64,000 nucleotides of DNA from an uncultured Eubacteriales bacterium (GTDB taxonomy: Bacteria; Bacillota; Clostridia; Oscillospirales; CAG-272). The stretch lies in NCBI GenBank assembly GCA_934394585.1, contig CAKRQU010000006.1, positions 16,107 through 80,106 on the forward strand, read 5' to 3'. The notes under the pieces were generated by a model, which made no database searches, was not told the origin of the DNA, and saw only the letters and a program-made list of their open reading frames with translations. Each line of letters opens with the position of its first letter. The first letter of the stretch is position 1. Both the position numbers and the translations under genes were made by a program. Below, one piece after another: positions 24,029-31,491 of the stretch.

Positions 24029-26551
24029 ATGGATTTACGAATTGCCCTTGCGGGCAACCCAAACTGCGGTAAAACCACATTGTTCAATGCACTCACCGGT
24101 TCCAATCAGTTCGTAGGTAACTGGCCGGGCGTTACTGTTGAAAAAAAGGAAGGTAAGCTGAAAAAGCATGACGGCGTAATCGTCACCGACCTTCCCGGTA
24201 TTTATTCACTCTCTCCGTACACTTTGGAAGAAGTCGTCGCGAGAAACTATCTCATAGGCGAGCGCCCCGATGCGATACTCAATATTATCGACGGTACAAA
24301 CCTGGAACGTAACCTTTATCTCACAACTCAGCTCACAGAGCTCGGCATTCCTGTAGTTATCGCCATCAACATGATGGACATCGTAAAGAAAAACGGCGAT
24401 AAGATAAATACGGAAGAGCTTTCCCGTCAGCTCGGCTGCAAGATAGTGGAAATTTCCGCTCTGAAGGGCACAGGCATAATGGACGCCGCAGAGGCAGCCA
24501 TCGACGCCGCAAAGAATGTAAAGACAGTGCCGATGCACACATTCTCCGGAAGCGTTGAGCATGCCATCGCTCATATCGAAGAGGCGGCTGTACACAATCT
24601 TCCCGAGGAGCAGCAGAGATGGTATGCGATAAAGATTTTCGAGCGCGATGACAAAGTTCTTTCCGCTCTGAAAATCGACGATGCCACTATGGCTCACATA
24701 GAGAAGGATATCAAGGCGGCAGAAACCGAGCTTGATGACGATTCCGAATCCATCATCACAAACGAAAGATATCTTTACATATCTTCCATAATCAAGGCTT
24801 GCTATAAGAAGAAATCCGCAGGCAAGTTCACAACATCCGATAAAATCGACCGTGTTGTAACAAACCGTTGGCTCGGTCTTCCGATATTCGCCGCTATCAT
24901 GTTTATAGTTTACTATCTCTCGATGGTAACAGTCGGCAGCTTCGCCACAGACTGGATGAACGACGGCGTATTCGGCGATGGCTGGCATCTCCTCGGCATA
25001 GGTTCCAAGGCTTATAACGAAGCTGCCGATGAATATACCGATGCGGCAAACGCTATCGGCGCATTCGGATTTGAAATCAATACGGAAGCTGACGATTTTA
25101 ATGCCGCAGCTCTCCTCGGCGAACTGAAAGATTTCAAAACAGACGCAAAAAAAGCTACTGTAGTAGTAGAAGACGAAGAAACCCTCGAGCAGACAGAAAT
25201 GACGGTTTACTACGACGCTGTTCCCGAGTCCGAAAAGAAAAATGACAGCGTAGTCCAGATGTCTTATCTCGAAGCTGTCGAATACTTCACAAACAGCAAC
25301 AGCGAATTTGCAGAACCGGATCCCGCAGATTTCGGCGTATGGGTTCCCGGTATTCCTGTACTTATAGGCGACGGTCTTGAAAAAGCAGGCGCAGCAGACT
25401 GGCTCAACGGTCTTATCCTCGACGGTATCGTAGCCGGCGTAGGTGCGGTTCTCGGATTTGTTCCACAGATGCTCGTGCTCTTCCTGCTTCTCGCATTCCT
25501 CGAAGCCTGCGGTTATATGGCTCGTATCGCATTCGTGCTCGACCGTATCTTCCGTAAATTCGGTCTTTCCGGTAAGTCCTTCATTCCTATGCTCATCGGC
25601 ACAGGTTGCGGTATTCCCGGTGTCATGGCTTCCCGCACAATCGAAAACGAACGTGACCGCCGTATGACGATCATGACGACGACATTCATTCCCTGTGGCG
25701 CTAAGGTTCCGTTTATAGGAATGATAGCAGGTGCACTTTTCGGCGGCTCGGCATGGGTGGCTACCAGCGCATACTTCATAGGCATGGCTGCTATAATCAT
25801 ATCCGGTATCATGCTTAAGAAGACAAAGATGTTTGCAGGAGATCCCGCTCCCTTCGTTATGGAGCTTCCTCCGTATCATATGCCCACAGTAGGCAACGTT
25901 CTCCGTTCGATGTGGGAACGCGGCTGGTCATTCATCAAGAAGGCAGGCACAGTCATCCTTCTTTCCACAATTTTTGTATGGTTCACATCTTACTTCGGCG
26001 TAGTAGACGGCACATTCCGCATGCTTGCCGAGGATGAACTCGATAAGTCTATACTCGCTGTCATCGGCGGCGCTATCTGCTGGATATTCAAGCCTCTCGG
26101 CTGGGGTACATGGCAGGCAACGGTCGCTTCCATCACGGGTCTTGTTGCCAAGGAAAATATCGTTGGTACAATGGGTATCCTCTATGGCGCATCCGGCAAT
26201 GTATGGGCTACGCTCGCAGAAAACTTCACGGGAATCACAGGTTATTCCTTCCTCGTATTCAACCTCCTTTGCGCTCCTTGCTTCGCAGCAATCGGTGCTA
26301 TCAAGCGTGAAATGAACAATGCTAAGTGGACTTGGTTTGCTATCGGTTATCAGTGCGGCTTTGCTTATGTAATAGCCCTCATGATCAATTCCTTCGGCAA
26401 TCTCTTCACAGGCAAGCTTCTTGAAGGCGCAGCAGCGCTCAATATCGTAAGCCTCGTATTTGCTATCGCTTTCCTTGCTCTCATAGTTTACATGCTTGTT
26501 CGTCCTTACAAGGAAGCTACAAAGCTTACAACAAAGGTTGAAGTAAAATAA
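24029..26551 (+). CDS. feoB: Ferrous iron transporter FeoB
   Basis: The main Fe2+ importer, with an N-terminal cytoplasmic G domain and a polytopic membrane domain. G1 is GNPNCGKTTLFNALTG, G3 is DLPGIYSL and G4 is NMMD. A helical guanine-dissociation-inhibitor region follows, then the first transmembrane helix near residue 290. Between residues ~310 and ~450 is an unusually long acidic loop (Ala/Asp/Glu-rich, no cysteine). The Gate and FeoB-C domains contain LLAFLEACGYMARIAFVLDR and GTGCGIPGVMASRTIENERDRR. At 840 residues it is longer than the ~770 of E. coli FeoB, mainly because of the loop. Confidence 0.96.
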   Translation: MDLRIALAGNPNCGKTTLFNALTGSNQFVGNWPGVTVEKKEGKLKKHDGVIVTDLPGIYSLSPYTLEEVVARNYLIGERPDAILNIIDGTNLERNLYLTTQLTELGIPVVIAINMMDIVKKNGDKINTEELSRQLGCKIVEISALKGTGIMDAAEAAIDAAKNVKTVPMHTFSGSVEHAIAHIEEAAVHNLPEEQQRWYAIKIFERDDKVLSALKIDDATMAHIEKDIKAAETELDDDSESIITNERYLYISSIIKACYKKKSAGKFTTSDKIDRVVTNRWLGLPIFAAIMFIVYYLSMVTVGSFATDWMNDGVFGDGWHLLGIGSKAYNEAADEYTDAANAIGAFGFEINTEADDFNAAALLGELKDFKTDAKKATVVVEDEETLEQTEMTVYYDAVPESEKKNDSVVQMSYLEAVEYFTNSNSEFAEPDPADFGVWVPGIPVLIGDGLEKAGAADWLNGLILDGIVAGVGAVLGFVPQMLVLFLLLAFLEACGYMARIAFVLDRIFRKFGLSGKSFIPMLIGTGCGIPGVMASRTIENERDRRMTIMTTTFIPCGAKVPFIGMIAGALFGGSAWVATSAYFIGMAAIIISGIMLKKTKMFAGDPAPFVMELPPYHMPTVGNVLRSMWERGWSFIKKAGTVILLSTIFVWFTSYFGVVDGTFRMLAEDELDKSILAVIGGAICWIFKPLGWGTWQATVASITGLVAKENIVGTMGILYGASGNVWATLAENFTGITGYSFLVFNLLCAPCFAAIGAIKREMNNAKWTWFAIGYQCGFAYVIALMINSFGNLFTGKLLEGAAALNIVSLVFAIAFLALIVYMLVRPYKEATKLTTKVEVK

Positions 26552-26586
26552 ACCGAAATTCGGTATTCTGAAAGGAGTCGGTATTT

Positions 26587-26772
26587 ATGCTTAACTGGAT
26601 AGTGAATAATTTAGCTACCATACTTATTTCGCTTGGGCTTCTGCTCATCGTTGCGGCGATAGTGGTAAAGCTCGTAAAGGATAAGAAAAAAGGCAAGTCT
26701 TCTTGCGGCTGTAATTGCGCTCACTGCGCTATGGCCGGCTCCTGCCACAATGTAGGCACAAAAAAGAAATAA
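26587..26772 (+). CDS. FeoB-associated Cys-rich membrane protein
   Basis: A 61-residue protein with one N-terminal transmembrane helix (ILISLGLLLIVAAIVVKLV), a Lys-rich stop-transfer segment and a cysteine cluster CGCNCAHCAMAGSCH. Small proteins of this build commonly follow feoB in Firmicutes and may take the place of FeoC; their function is not established. GAAAGGAG lies upstream. Confidence 0.88.
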   Translation: MLNWIVNNLATILISLGLLLIVAAIVVKLVKDKKKGKSSCGCNCAHCAMAGSCHNVGTKKK

Positions 26773-26778
26773 TATATT

Positions 26779-26821
26779 GCGGGGGATGCGGATAAAAATT
26801 TGCATCTCCCGCTTTATTTTC
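26779..26821 (+). terminator. Terminator of the feo operon
   Basis: GCGGGGGATGC pairs with GCATCTCCCGC (one G-T), with a loop of about ten bases, followed by TTTATTTT. The next open frame begins inside this hairpin, which argues that the frame's 5' end is not genuine. Confidence 0.85.
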
Positions 26822-26823
26822 GG

Positions 26824-27903
26824 TATCGGTTAGCTTTCTCTTTCGGCACGCGCTGGAATATGCGCGATACGATGCGGCATAAATCCCGCACGGCGATGAG
26901 TCTGATCGGCATAGTCGGCTGTATGGTGATCCTTGTCGGCGGACTCGGAATGCGCGATACCATGGAGGCTTTCCTCGATACATATTACGACGGCGCCACA
27001 AATTACTCCTCGCGCATTTATCTTTCCGAAGAAGCCACGGATGAGCAGAGAAGCAATATTATAAAAAAATATGACGGCGACTGGTCTGCCGCGATGAGTG
27101 TTCAGATAAATGAAAAAGCCGTGGAGCTGGATATATACAGCACAGAGCATGATTATGTGAGATTTCCCGGGCAGAAAGGCGGATATATCGCTCTCGGAAA
27201 CGACGGTGCTTATGTATGTATGCGTATCGCCGAGGAATTCGGACTTTCTGCAGGAGATACATTTAAAGTCAGCCCCTACGGTACGGATAAGGAATATACT
27301 TTCAAAGTAGCGGGAATTTATCGCAGCAGCGTGACGGAAAATATAGTTATAACGCCGGCTTATGCCGATAAAACGGGGATTTCCTATAAAGCCGATTCGG
27401 TATATACCGCATCGGATAAAAACGATATCGCTTCCGACAGCGCGATAAAAAGCATCCAGTCCAAGCAGATGATAATGGATTCTTTCGATAGCTTTACCGA
27501 GATTATGAATACCATGATAATTGTGCTGGTGGCAGGCGCGCTCCTCCTCGGAATAGTGGTGCTTTACAATCTCGGAGTGATGAGCTATACGGAAAGATAT
27601 CGCGAAATGGCAACTCTGAAAGTAGTCGGCTTCAAGGACAGAAAAATAGGCAGGCTTCTTATCGGGCAGAATATGTGGCTCACGCTCATAGGCGCAATAA
27701 TCGGTATGCCGCTCGGCGCGCTCACGCTGAATTATCTGATAACGGCGCTCGCCTCGGAATATGAGATGAATATGGTGATAGGATGGAGAACTTATCTTGT
27801 CAGCGTGCTTCTCACTTTCGGAATGTCGTTTACAGTAGGGCTTCTCGTGGCACGGAAAAATAAGAAAATAGATATGGTAGAGGCGCTGAAAGGCGCGGAA
27901 TAA
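26824..27903 (+). pseudogene. 5'-truncated FtsX-like ABC transporter permease
   Basis: About 360 codons resembling the C-terminal half of a large FtsX-domain permease. It has FGTRWNMRDTMRHKSRTAMSLIGIVGCMVILVGGLGM (normally mid-protein), an extracytoplasmic domain and three further transmembrane helices ending LLVARKNKKIDMVEALKGAE. The frame is intact to its stop. It has no ribosome binding site and no start outside the feo terminator, and no ATPase partner is nearby. A deletion that removed the first half is the simplest reading. A solitary four-helix FtsX unit started from ATG 26860 is the alternative. Confidence 0.65.
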
Positions 27904-27932
27904 AGTTTTCAGGAAAGAAAGGAAGCGGGAAA

Positions 27933-28064
27933 ATGTCCGAAATACTTAAAAATATTTTATCTGTTGCCGTCGTGGCGGCGATAGTTGCTTCTGTCCTGAT
28001 GATACGCAGGCGCATGATTTTCGCAATAAAAAATACAGAGAAAGGAAATGATAAAAATGTTTAA
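27933..28064 (+). CDS. Short single-pass membrane peptide (43 aa)
   Basis: MSEILKNILSVAVVAAIVAS then a transmembrane continuation and a basic tail (RRRMIFAIKNTEKGNDKNV). A GGAAGCGGG-type site lies just upstream. The stop overlaps the start of the metal-binding protein, which suggests translational coupling. The build (short N-terminus, one helix, Lys/Arg-rich end) resembles the small FeoB-associated protein but without the cysteines. Short frames can be fortuitous, so this is tentative. Confidence 0.5.
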   Translation: MSEILKNILSVAVVAAIVASVLMIRRRMIFAIKNTEKGNDKNV

Positions 28065-28320
28065 AACAACTCTGAAAATAGACGGCATGATGTGCGGCAT
28101 GTGCGAATCGCATATAAATGATAAGATACGCGCATCTTTTCACGTGAAAAAGGTTTCGTCATCTCATTCAAAGGGAGAAACGGTGATATTGTCGGCAGAG
28201 AAGCTCGATGAGGCAAAGCTGAAAGATGTCATCGCCGAAACAGGCTATGAGCTGAAGGACATATCCACAGAGGAAGCCGAAGAAAAAGGCGGATTTTTGG
28301 GGCTTTTCAAGAAGAAATGA
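28057..28320 (+). CDS. Heavy-metal-associated (HMA) domain protein
   Basis: An 87-residue protein with a ferredoxin-like HMA domain: TTLKIDGMMCGMCESHINDKIR holds the metal-binding MxCxxC motif, and VKKVSSSHSKGETVILSAEKLDEAKLKDVIAETGYEL completes the fold. The tail is acidic, then GGFLGLFKKK, which could touch the membrane. A copper-chaperone-like role is typical of the family; the partner is unknown. The start could also be 28048, but 28057 has the better Shine-Dalgarno distance. Confidence 0.85.
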   Translation: MFKTTLKIDGMMCGMCESHINDKIRASFHVKKVSSSHSKGETVILSAEKLDEAKLKDVIAETGYELKDISTEEAEEKGGFLGLFKKK

Positions 28321-28324
28321 GAAA

Positions 28325-28436
28325 AAAGAAGCGGGCGGCGACGAAGCGCATCCAAAAGTGTCTGACTTTTGGGGGTGCATATCATCAGCGCCGCTCGCTT
28401 CTTTTCAACTTTTCTTTAATAAAGAAAAGCGCACGC
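28325..28436 (+). repeat. Short palindromic intergenic unit (relative of the large element's arms)
   Basis: AAGAAGCG-GGCGGCG at the left pairs with CGCCGC-TCGCTTCTT at the right. An inner CCAAAAGT/ACTTTTGG hairpin sits between them, and a CTTTTCTTTAATAAAGAAAAG palindrome follows. Similar GGGCGGC...GCCGCCCGCTTCTTTT and CTTTTCTTT motifs end element copies A and C. It may act as a bidirectional terminator between the convergent genes. Confidence 0.6.
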
Positions 28437-28460
28437 GCCATCCCGCAGGACAAATTCCCC

Positions 28461-29360
28461 TCATGAAAGAATGGCTTTCCATTCGCAGATCAGCTTTTCT
28501 TCCGACATTCCCGCGTTTGCGGGGCTGGTGGAGGGAAGCTTTTTGGCGGGGATCCCCGTTTTCGGGAAAATATATTTTTCATACAGGCGGAAAGCCGTGT
28601 TTCCGTTTGCGAAAATGCGCATCACATTGCTTTTTGAAAGTATTTCTGAAATATCATTTGGCACGGCGTTTTTTATCGAGCTGTCGGAAGAGCCGCTTAT
28701 CTCGCATGAAGCTATCACATCCCACAGGGCTATGCCGTGGCGCAGGAGCAGGGCGCGTTTTTCATCCGTGCTTTCCGGTACATTTTCGCCGAGTATGGCG
28801 GAAAGCACACGCCAGAAACGGTTTTGTTTGTGCGCATAGAAAAACTGCGCCTCGCGCGATTTTACGGAAGGAAAACTGCCCAGTATGAGTATGCGCGAAT
28901 TTTCGTCCCATACGGGAGCGATATTATGCACGGCATGCTCGCTCGCGGGGCAAACGGCGCCGCTTGCCGTCAGGCAGGCGTAATTTACCATGCAGTAGAT
29001 GTTTCCCATCCCCGCAAAACGGGAATTGTCGGTGAAATCGGCGTCGGCGGAAATCCATTCCAGCCTGTTTTCACTTCCCGATACGGCTTTTTCATGCCGC
29101 AGCGTGCCGCTCCAGAATTCGAGCAGCAAATCTTCTTTGCAGTATGTGAAATCCATGAGATGAGAAATTTCTATATCGTCGCGGCTTATTGAGGTTTCTT
29201 CAAAAAGCTCGCGATATGCCGCCGCTTCGCTTTCTTCGCCCGCCTCTATTTTGCCGCCGACGAAATTCAGCTTGCCTTTGTGCGGCGCTTTTTTTCGCAG
29301 ACATACGAGAATTTTGCTCCTGTCGGGAGAAAAAACGAGTATCAGATTATATTTTTTCAT
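28461..29360 (-). CDS. Nudix hydrolase fused to a hypoxanthine/uracil-DNA glycosylase domain
   Basis: A 299-residue two-domain protein. Residues 1-~130 are a Nudix domain resembling 8-oxo-dGTP diphosphatases; the Nudix box is GKIEAGEESEAAAYRELFEETS. Residues ~140-299 look like the family 6 (hypoxanthine-DNA glycosylase) branch of the uracil-DNA glycosylase superfamily: ILILGSFPSVKSREAQFFYAHKQNRFWRVL near the start and LPSTSPANA near the end. Together they could clean oxidised or deaminated nucleotides from the pool and from DNA. The start codon is at 29360. It ends close to the AraC-type gene on the same strand. Domain assignment is by motif; enzyme specificity is inferred. Confidence 0.85.
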   Translation of the reverse strand: MKKYNLILVFSPDRSKILVCLRKKAPHKGKLNFVGGKIEAGEESEAAAYRELFEETSISRDDIEISHLMDFTYCKEDLLLEFWSGTLRHEKAVSGSENRLEWISADADFTDNSRFAGMGNIYCMVNYACLTASGAVCPASEHAVHNIAPVWDENSRILILGSFPSVKSREAQFFYAHKQNRFWRVLSAILGENVPESTDEKRALLLRHGIALWDVIASCEISGSSDSSIKNAVPNDISEILSKSNVMRIFANGNTAFRLYEKYIFPKTGIPAKKLPSTSPANAGMSEEKLICEWKAILS

Positions 29361-29367
29361 TTTGCGC

Positions 29368-30150
29368 TCACTTTCCGTGCCTGCGGTATTCGCTCGTGGT
29401 GATGCCCGCTATTTTACGGAACTGACGGCAGAAATATGCGCAGTCGTAAAAGCCGAGCAGACTTGAAATATGTTCTATGGTATAGTCGGAGGTGTCGAGC
29501 AGAAGCTTTGCTTTGCTTATTTTGGCTTTCAGCAGATATTCGGAAAACGGCACGCCCAGAGTGGCTGTGAAAAGCCTGCCGAAATAATCGGCGCTGTAGC
29601 CGTATACTTTGGCTATTTCCGAGAGGGAACCGATATTTTCCGGCGAAAAATCGATCTGCTCCGCGAGGCGGCGTATCACGGTTTCATGCGGCGCTTCTAT
29701 CATGGAAAAAAGCGCCTTTTGCGTGCCGCCGAAAAATTCCGTCAGGGCGCAGTGCAGAAATTCCGCCGCGCTTTCGTTTTCGCCTCTGTTGAAATAAAAA
29801 ATGACGCGGCGGAGCAGTTTTGAATAAAATTCCGTATCAGGTATGATTTTACATAAGGTTTTTTTCGGGAAAGCGGACATATTCCGCGGGGAAAAATGCA
29901 CATTCAGCGTGAGCAATCTGTCGTTTACATCGTGCGAAGCATTGTAGCACGTATTCGGGCAGAGCAAAAGACTTTTGCCGGCACAAACCGCTACGCTTTC
30001 GCCGCCGCAGATTATTTTGCCATTGCCGCGGAGCACCGTCCACAGATCATAGTCGGGAAAACCCGCCGTATTCCAGCTCCAGTCCGCGGGACAATCCGAT
30101 ATTCCGCAGGAATTTATTTTTATATCCAGTTCATGAAGTGCTTCTTCCAT
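29368..30150 (-). CDS. AraC family transcriptional regulator
   Basis: A 261-residue regulator. It has an N-terminal cupin-like sensing domain (YDLWTVLRGNGKIICGGESVAVCAGKSLLLCPNTCY) and a C-terminal double helix-turn-helix (SLSEIAKVYGYSADYFGRLFTATLGVPFSEYLLKAKISKAKLLL, then IEHISSLLGFYDCAYFCRQFRKIAGITTSEYR). The start at 30150 is used because GGAGG lies 5 bases upstream; a farther GTG at 30204 falls inside the promoter. The target and ligand are unknown. The Nudix/glycosylase gene is directly downstream, probably co-transcribed. Confidence 0.88.
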   Translation of the reverse strand: MEEALHELDIKINSCGISDCPADWSWNTAGFPDYDLWTVLRGNGKIICGGESVAVCAGKSLLLCPNTCYNASHDVNDRLLTLNVHFSPRNMSAFPKKTLCKIIPDTEFYSKLLRRVIFYFNRGENESAAEFLHCALTEFFGGTQKALFSMIEAPHETVIRRLAEQIDFSPENIGSLSEIAKVYGYSADYFGRLFTATLGVPFSEYLLKAKISKAKLLLDTSDYTIEHISSLLGFYDCAYFCRQFRKIAGITTSEYRRHGK

Positions 30151-30182
30151 CATTGCCTCCGAAAAAAGTTTCTCATGTCGTA

Positions 30183-30211
30183 ATAATACAATGTTTTTTT
30201 GCACAAGTCAA
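30183..30211 (-). promoter_or_regulatory. Sigma-A promoter of the AraC-type regulator
   Basis: On the minus strand: TTGACT, a 17-base spacer and TATTAT. It lies back-to-back with a plus-strand promoter, so the regulator could control both directions. Confidence 0.7.
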
Positions 30212-30240
30212 TAGACAAAAGCGTTTTTTTATGATAAAAT
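30212..30240 (+). promoter_or_regulatory. Putative promoter of the 185-residue unknown protein
   Basis: TAGACA at 30212-30217, a 17-base spacer and TAAAAT at 30235-30240. It abuts the divergent AraC promoter. Confidence 0.6.
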
Positions 30241-30319
30241 AAATATCACGGAGATTTTTTTGAAAAATTGCAAATCTGCCGTCGCATCGCGCGACTATAT
30301 ATAAAAACGGGAGGCAGAT

Positions 30320-30877
30320 ATGAAAGTTTTTTGGTTTGTTGCCGCGGCTGTCGCACTCGGCGTGATGATTTTTTACGGGAGAATTTTATTTAAGCGGGTT
30401 TTGTTTTCGGCTCGGCTGAAAAAAGCCTGCCGTGCAGGGAAATACGGCTTTTTACCGACCCATGCATTCTGGCTTCTCGGGTGGACGCGGGGCAAAAAAT
30501 GCGATTTTTACATCGAAAAGCCCGAGTGCATCTATGCCGTGAAACTCATCGGTGCATTGTCGCGTACAGCGCTTTTCAATTACATCGACGAGGGGCATTA
30601 TGCCGTGCGCGATCTTACTTTTCATACGCGCCACGTTTCCGTGGGCATACCGTATAAGGCAAAAAGCAAAAGCAAATACGATTTTATCGGCGCATTGCCG
30701 GAGGCATGGCAGGGAAAAAAGATTATTTCCGCGATAGTGATGGTGCCTGTTTCGTGCTTTGTAACATGCTCGCGCGACGGCGAAATGAAGCCGATTTCGG
30801 ACGGGGACAGGATAGCCGAGGGGATTTTTTACACAGGCTCGGGCTTTATAAAAGATATTCTTTTAAAAAACGGGTGA
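30320..30877 (+). CDS. Membrane-anchored protein of unknown function
   Basis: I do not recognise a family. The 185-residue protein has one N-terminal hydrophobic helix (FWFVAAAVALGVMIFYGRILF), then a basic stretch and a ~140-residue domain with VKLIGALSRTALFNYID, RHVSVGIPYKAKSKSKY and a Cys pair region VSCFVTC. GGGAGG precedes the ATG. It is divergent from the AraC-type regulator, which may control it. Confidence 0.75.
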   Translation: MKVFWFVAAAVALGVMIFYGRILFKRVLFSARLKKACRAGKYGFLPTHAFWLLGWTRGKKCDFYIEKPECIYAVKLIGALSRTALFNYIDEGHYAVRDLTFHTRHVSVGIPYKAKSKSKYDFIGALPEAWQGKKIISAIVMVPVSCFVTCSRDGEMKPISDGDRIAEGIFYTGSGFIKDILLKNG

Positions 30878-30921
30878 AAAATTTTTCCTCGGCAAATTGT
30901 CGCACTAATATAAAGAAAGAA

Positions 30922-30946
30922 GCCCGCGGCGGGAGCCGCGGGATTT
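30922..30946 (+). terminator. Terminator after the 185-residue protein
   Basis: CCCGCGGC-GGGA-GCCGCGGG is a perfect 8-bp GC stem, followed by ATTTTG. Confidence 0.75.
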
Positions 30947-31009
30947 TGCACATTATTTTTCCGATTTGCGAAAAAACGCAAAACTGCGGGGAAAATATAC
31001 AAAAACATA

Positions 31010-31038
31010 TTGACAAAAATATAAATGCAGTGTATAAT
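31010..31038 (+). promoter_or_regulatory. Consensus sigma-A promoter upstream of the GACA tract
   Basis: TTGACA at 31010-31015, a 17-base spacer and TATAAT at 31033-31038. Transcription would start near 31045 and run through the short leader ORF, the tetranucleotide tract and the strong terminator towards the prepilin-like gene. Confidence 0.85.
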
Positions 31039-31070
31039 TTAAACGCAAAGAGAAATTTTTGTAAAAATAC

Positions 31071-31091
31071 TTGACAAAGGAGGAATAGGTC

Positions 31092-31100
<9 letters not shown>
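31071..31100 (+). promoter_or_regulatory. Second promoter, or ribosome binding site, before the GACA tract
   Basis: TTGACA at 31071-31076 and TACAAT at 31095-31100 with an 18-base spacer. The same bases hold AAAGGAGG (about 31076-31083), 8 bases before a GTG at 31092. If the upstream promoter is used, this segment acts as the ribosome binding site of the leader ORF. Confidence 0.5.
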
Positions 31101-31217
<117 letters not shown>

Positions 31218-31218
31218 T

Positions 31219-31272
31219 AAGCAGGCAGAGCTGCACGAAAAAATTCGTGCAGCTCTGCCTGCTTAATTTTTT
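31219..31272 (+). terminator. Very strong hairpin/terminator before the prepilin-like gene
   Basis: A perfect 21-bp stem (5' arm 31219-31239, 3' arm 31244-31264, loop AAAA) is followed by AATTTTTT. It separates the promoters from the prepilin-like gene, so that gene would need read-through or another promoter. Confidence 0.93.
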
Positions 31273-31317
31273 GCGGATTTTTACCCAATTTTGGCGCCAT
31301 TGCGTAAGGAAATAAAG

Positions 31318-31452
31318 CAATGTGCGAAGCACGTTGCTTGGCTTCGCCGAGAAAGGGTCTGAGCTGGCATGGCGTAGCCATGACTGAGGGATTGCCCGAC
31401 GGGCGGCACGTCCGCCGCATCACAATACGGTATTTCCCCTGCAACGGGGAAA
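31318..31452 (+). repeat. Degenerate GC-rich intergenic repeat with small hairpins
   Basis: A block more G/C-rich than its surroundings. It contains CATGGC-GTA-GCCATG flanked by GAGCTGG and ACTGAGGG, AGCAATGTGCGAAGCACGTTGCT and CCCGACGGGCGG-type palindromes, and ends with CCCCTGCAACGGGG. The AGCTGG...ACTGAGGG layout resembles small non-coding repeats common in Clostridia genomes. I see no gene in it and no second copy in this window. Confidence 0.5.
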
Positions 31453-31491
31453 ATATAAAAAAATTTTATTTAAATAAGGAGAAAGACTCTT

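Noticed and set aside
24206..25879. 557-codon open frame on the minus strand opposite feoB
   Set aside because: A shadow of feoB: no start signal and no recognisable domain, and composition is explained by the sense gene.
26826..26845. GGTTAGCTTT in the permease remnant as a fourth metal-repressor site
   Set aside because: Only one half-site matches; the right half is missing and no promoter is adjacent.
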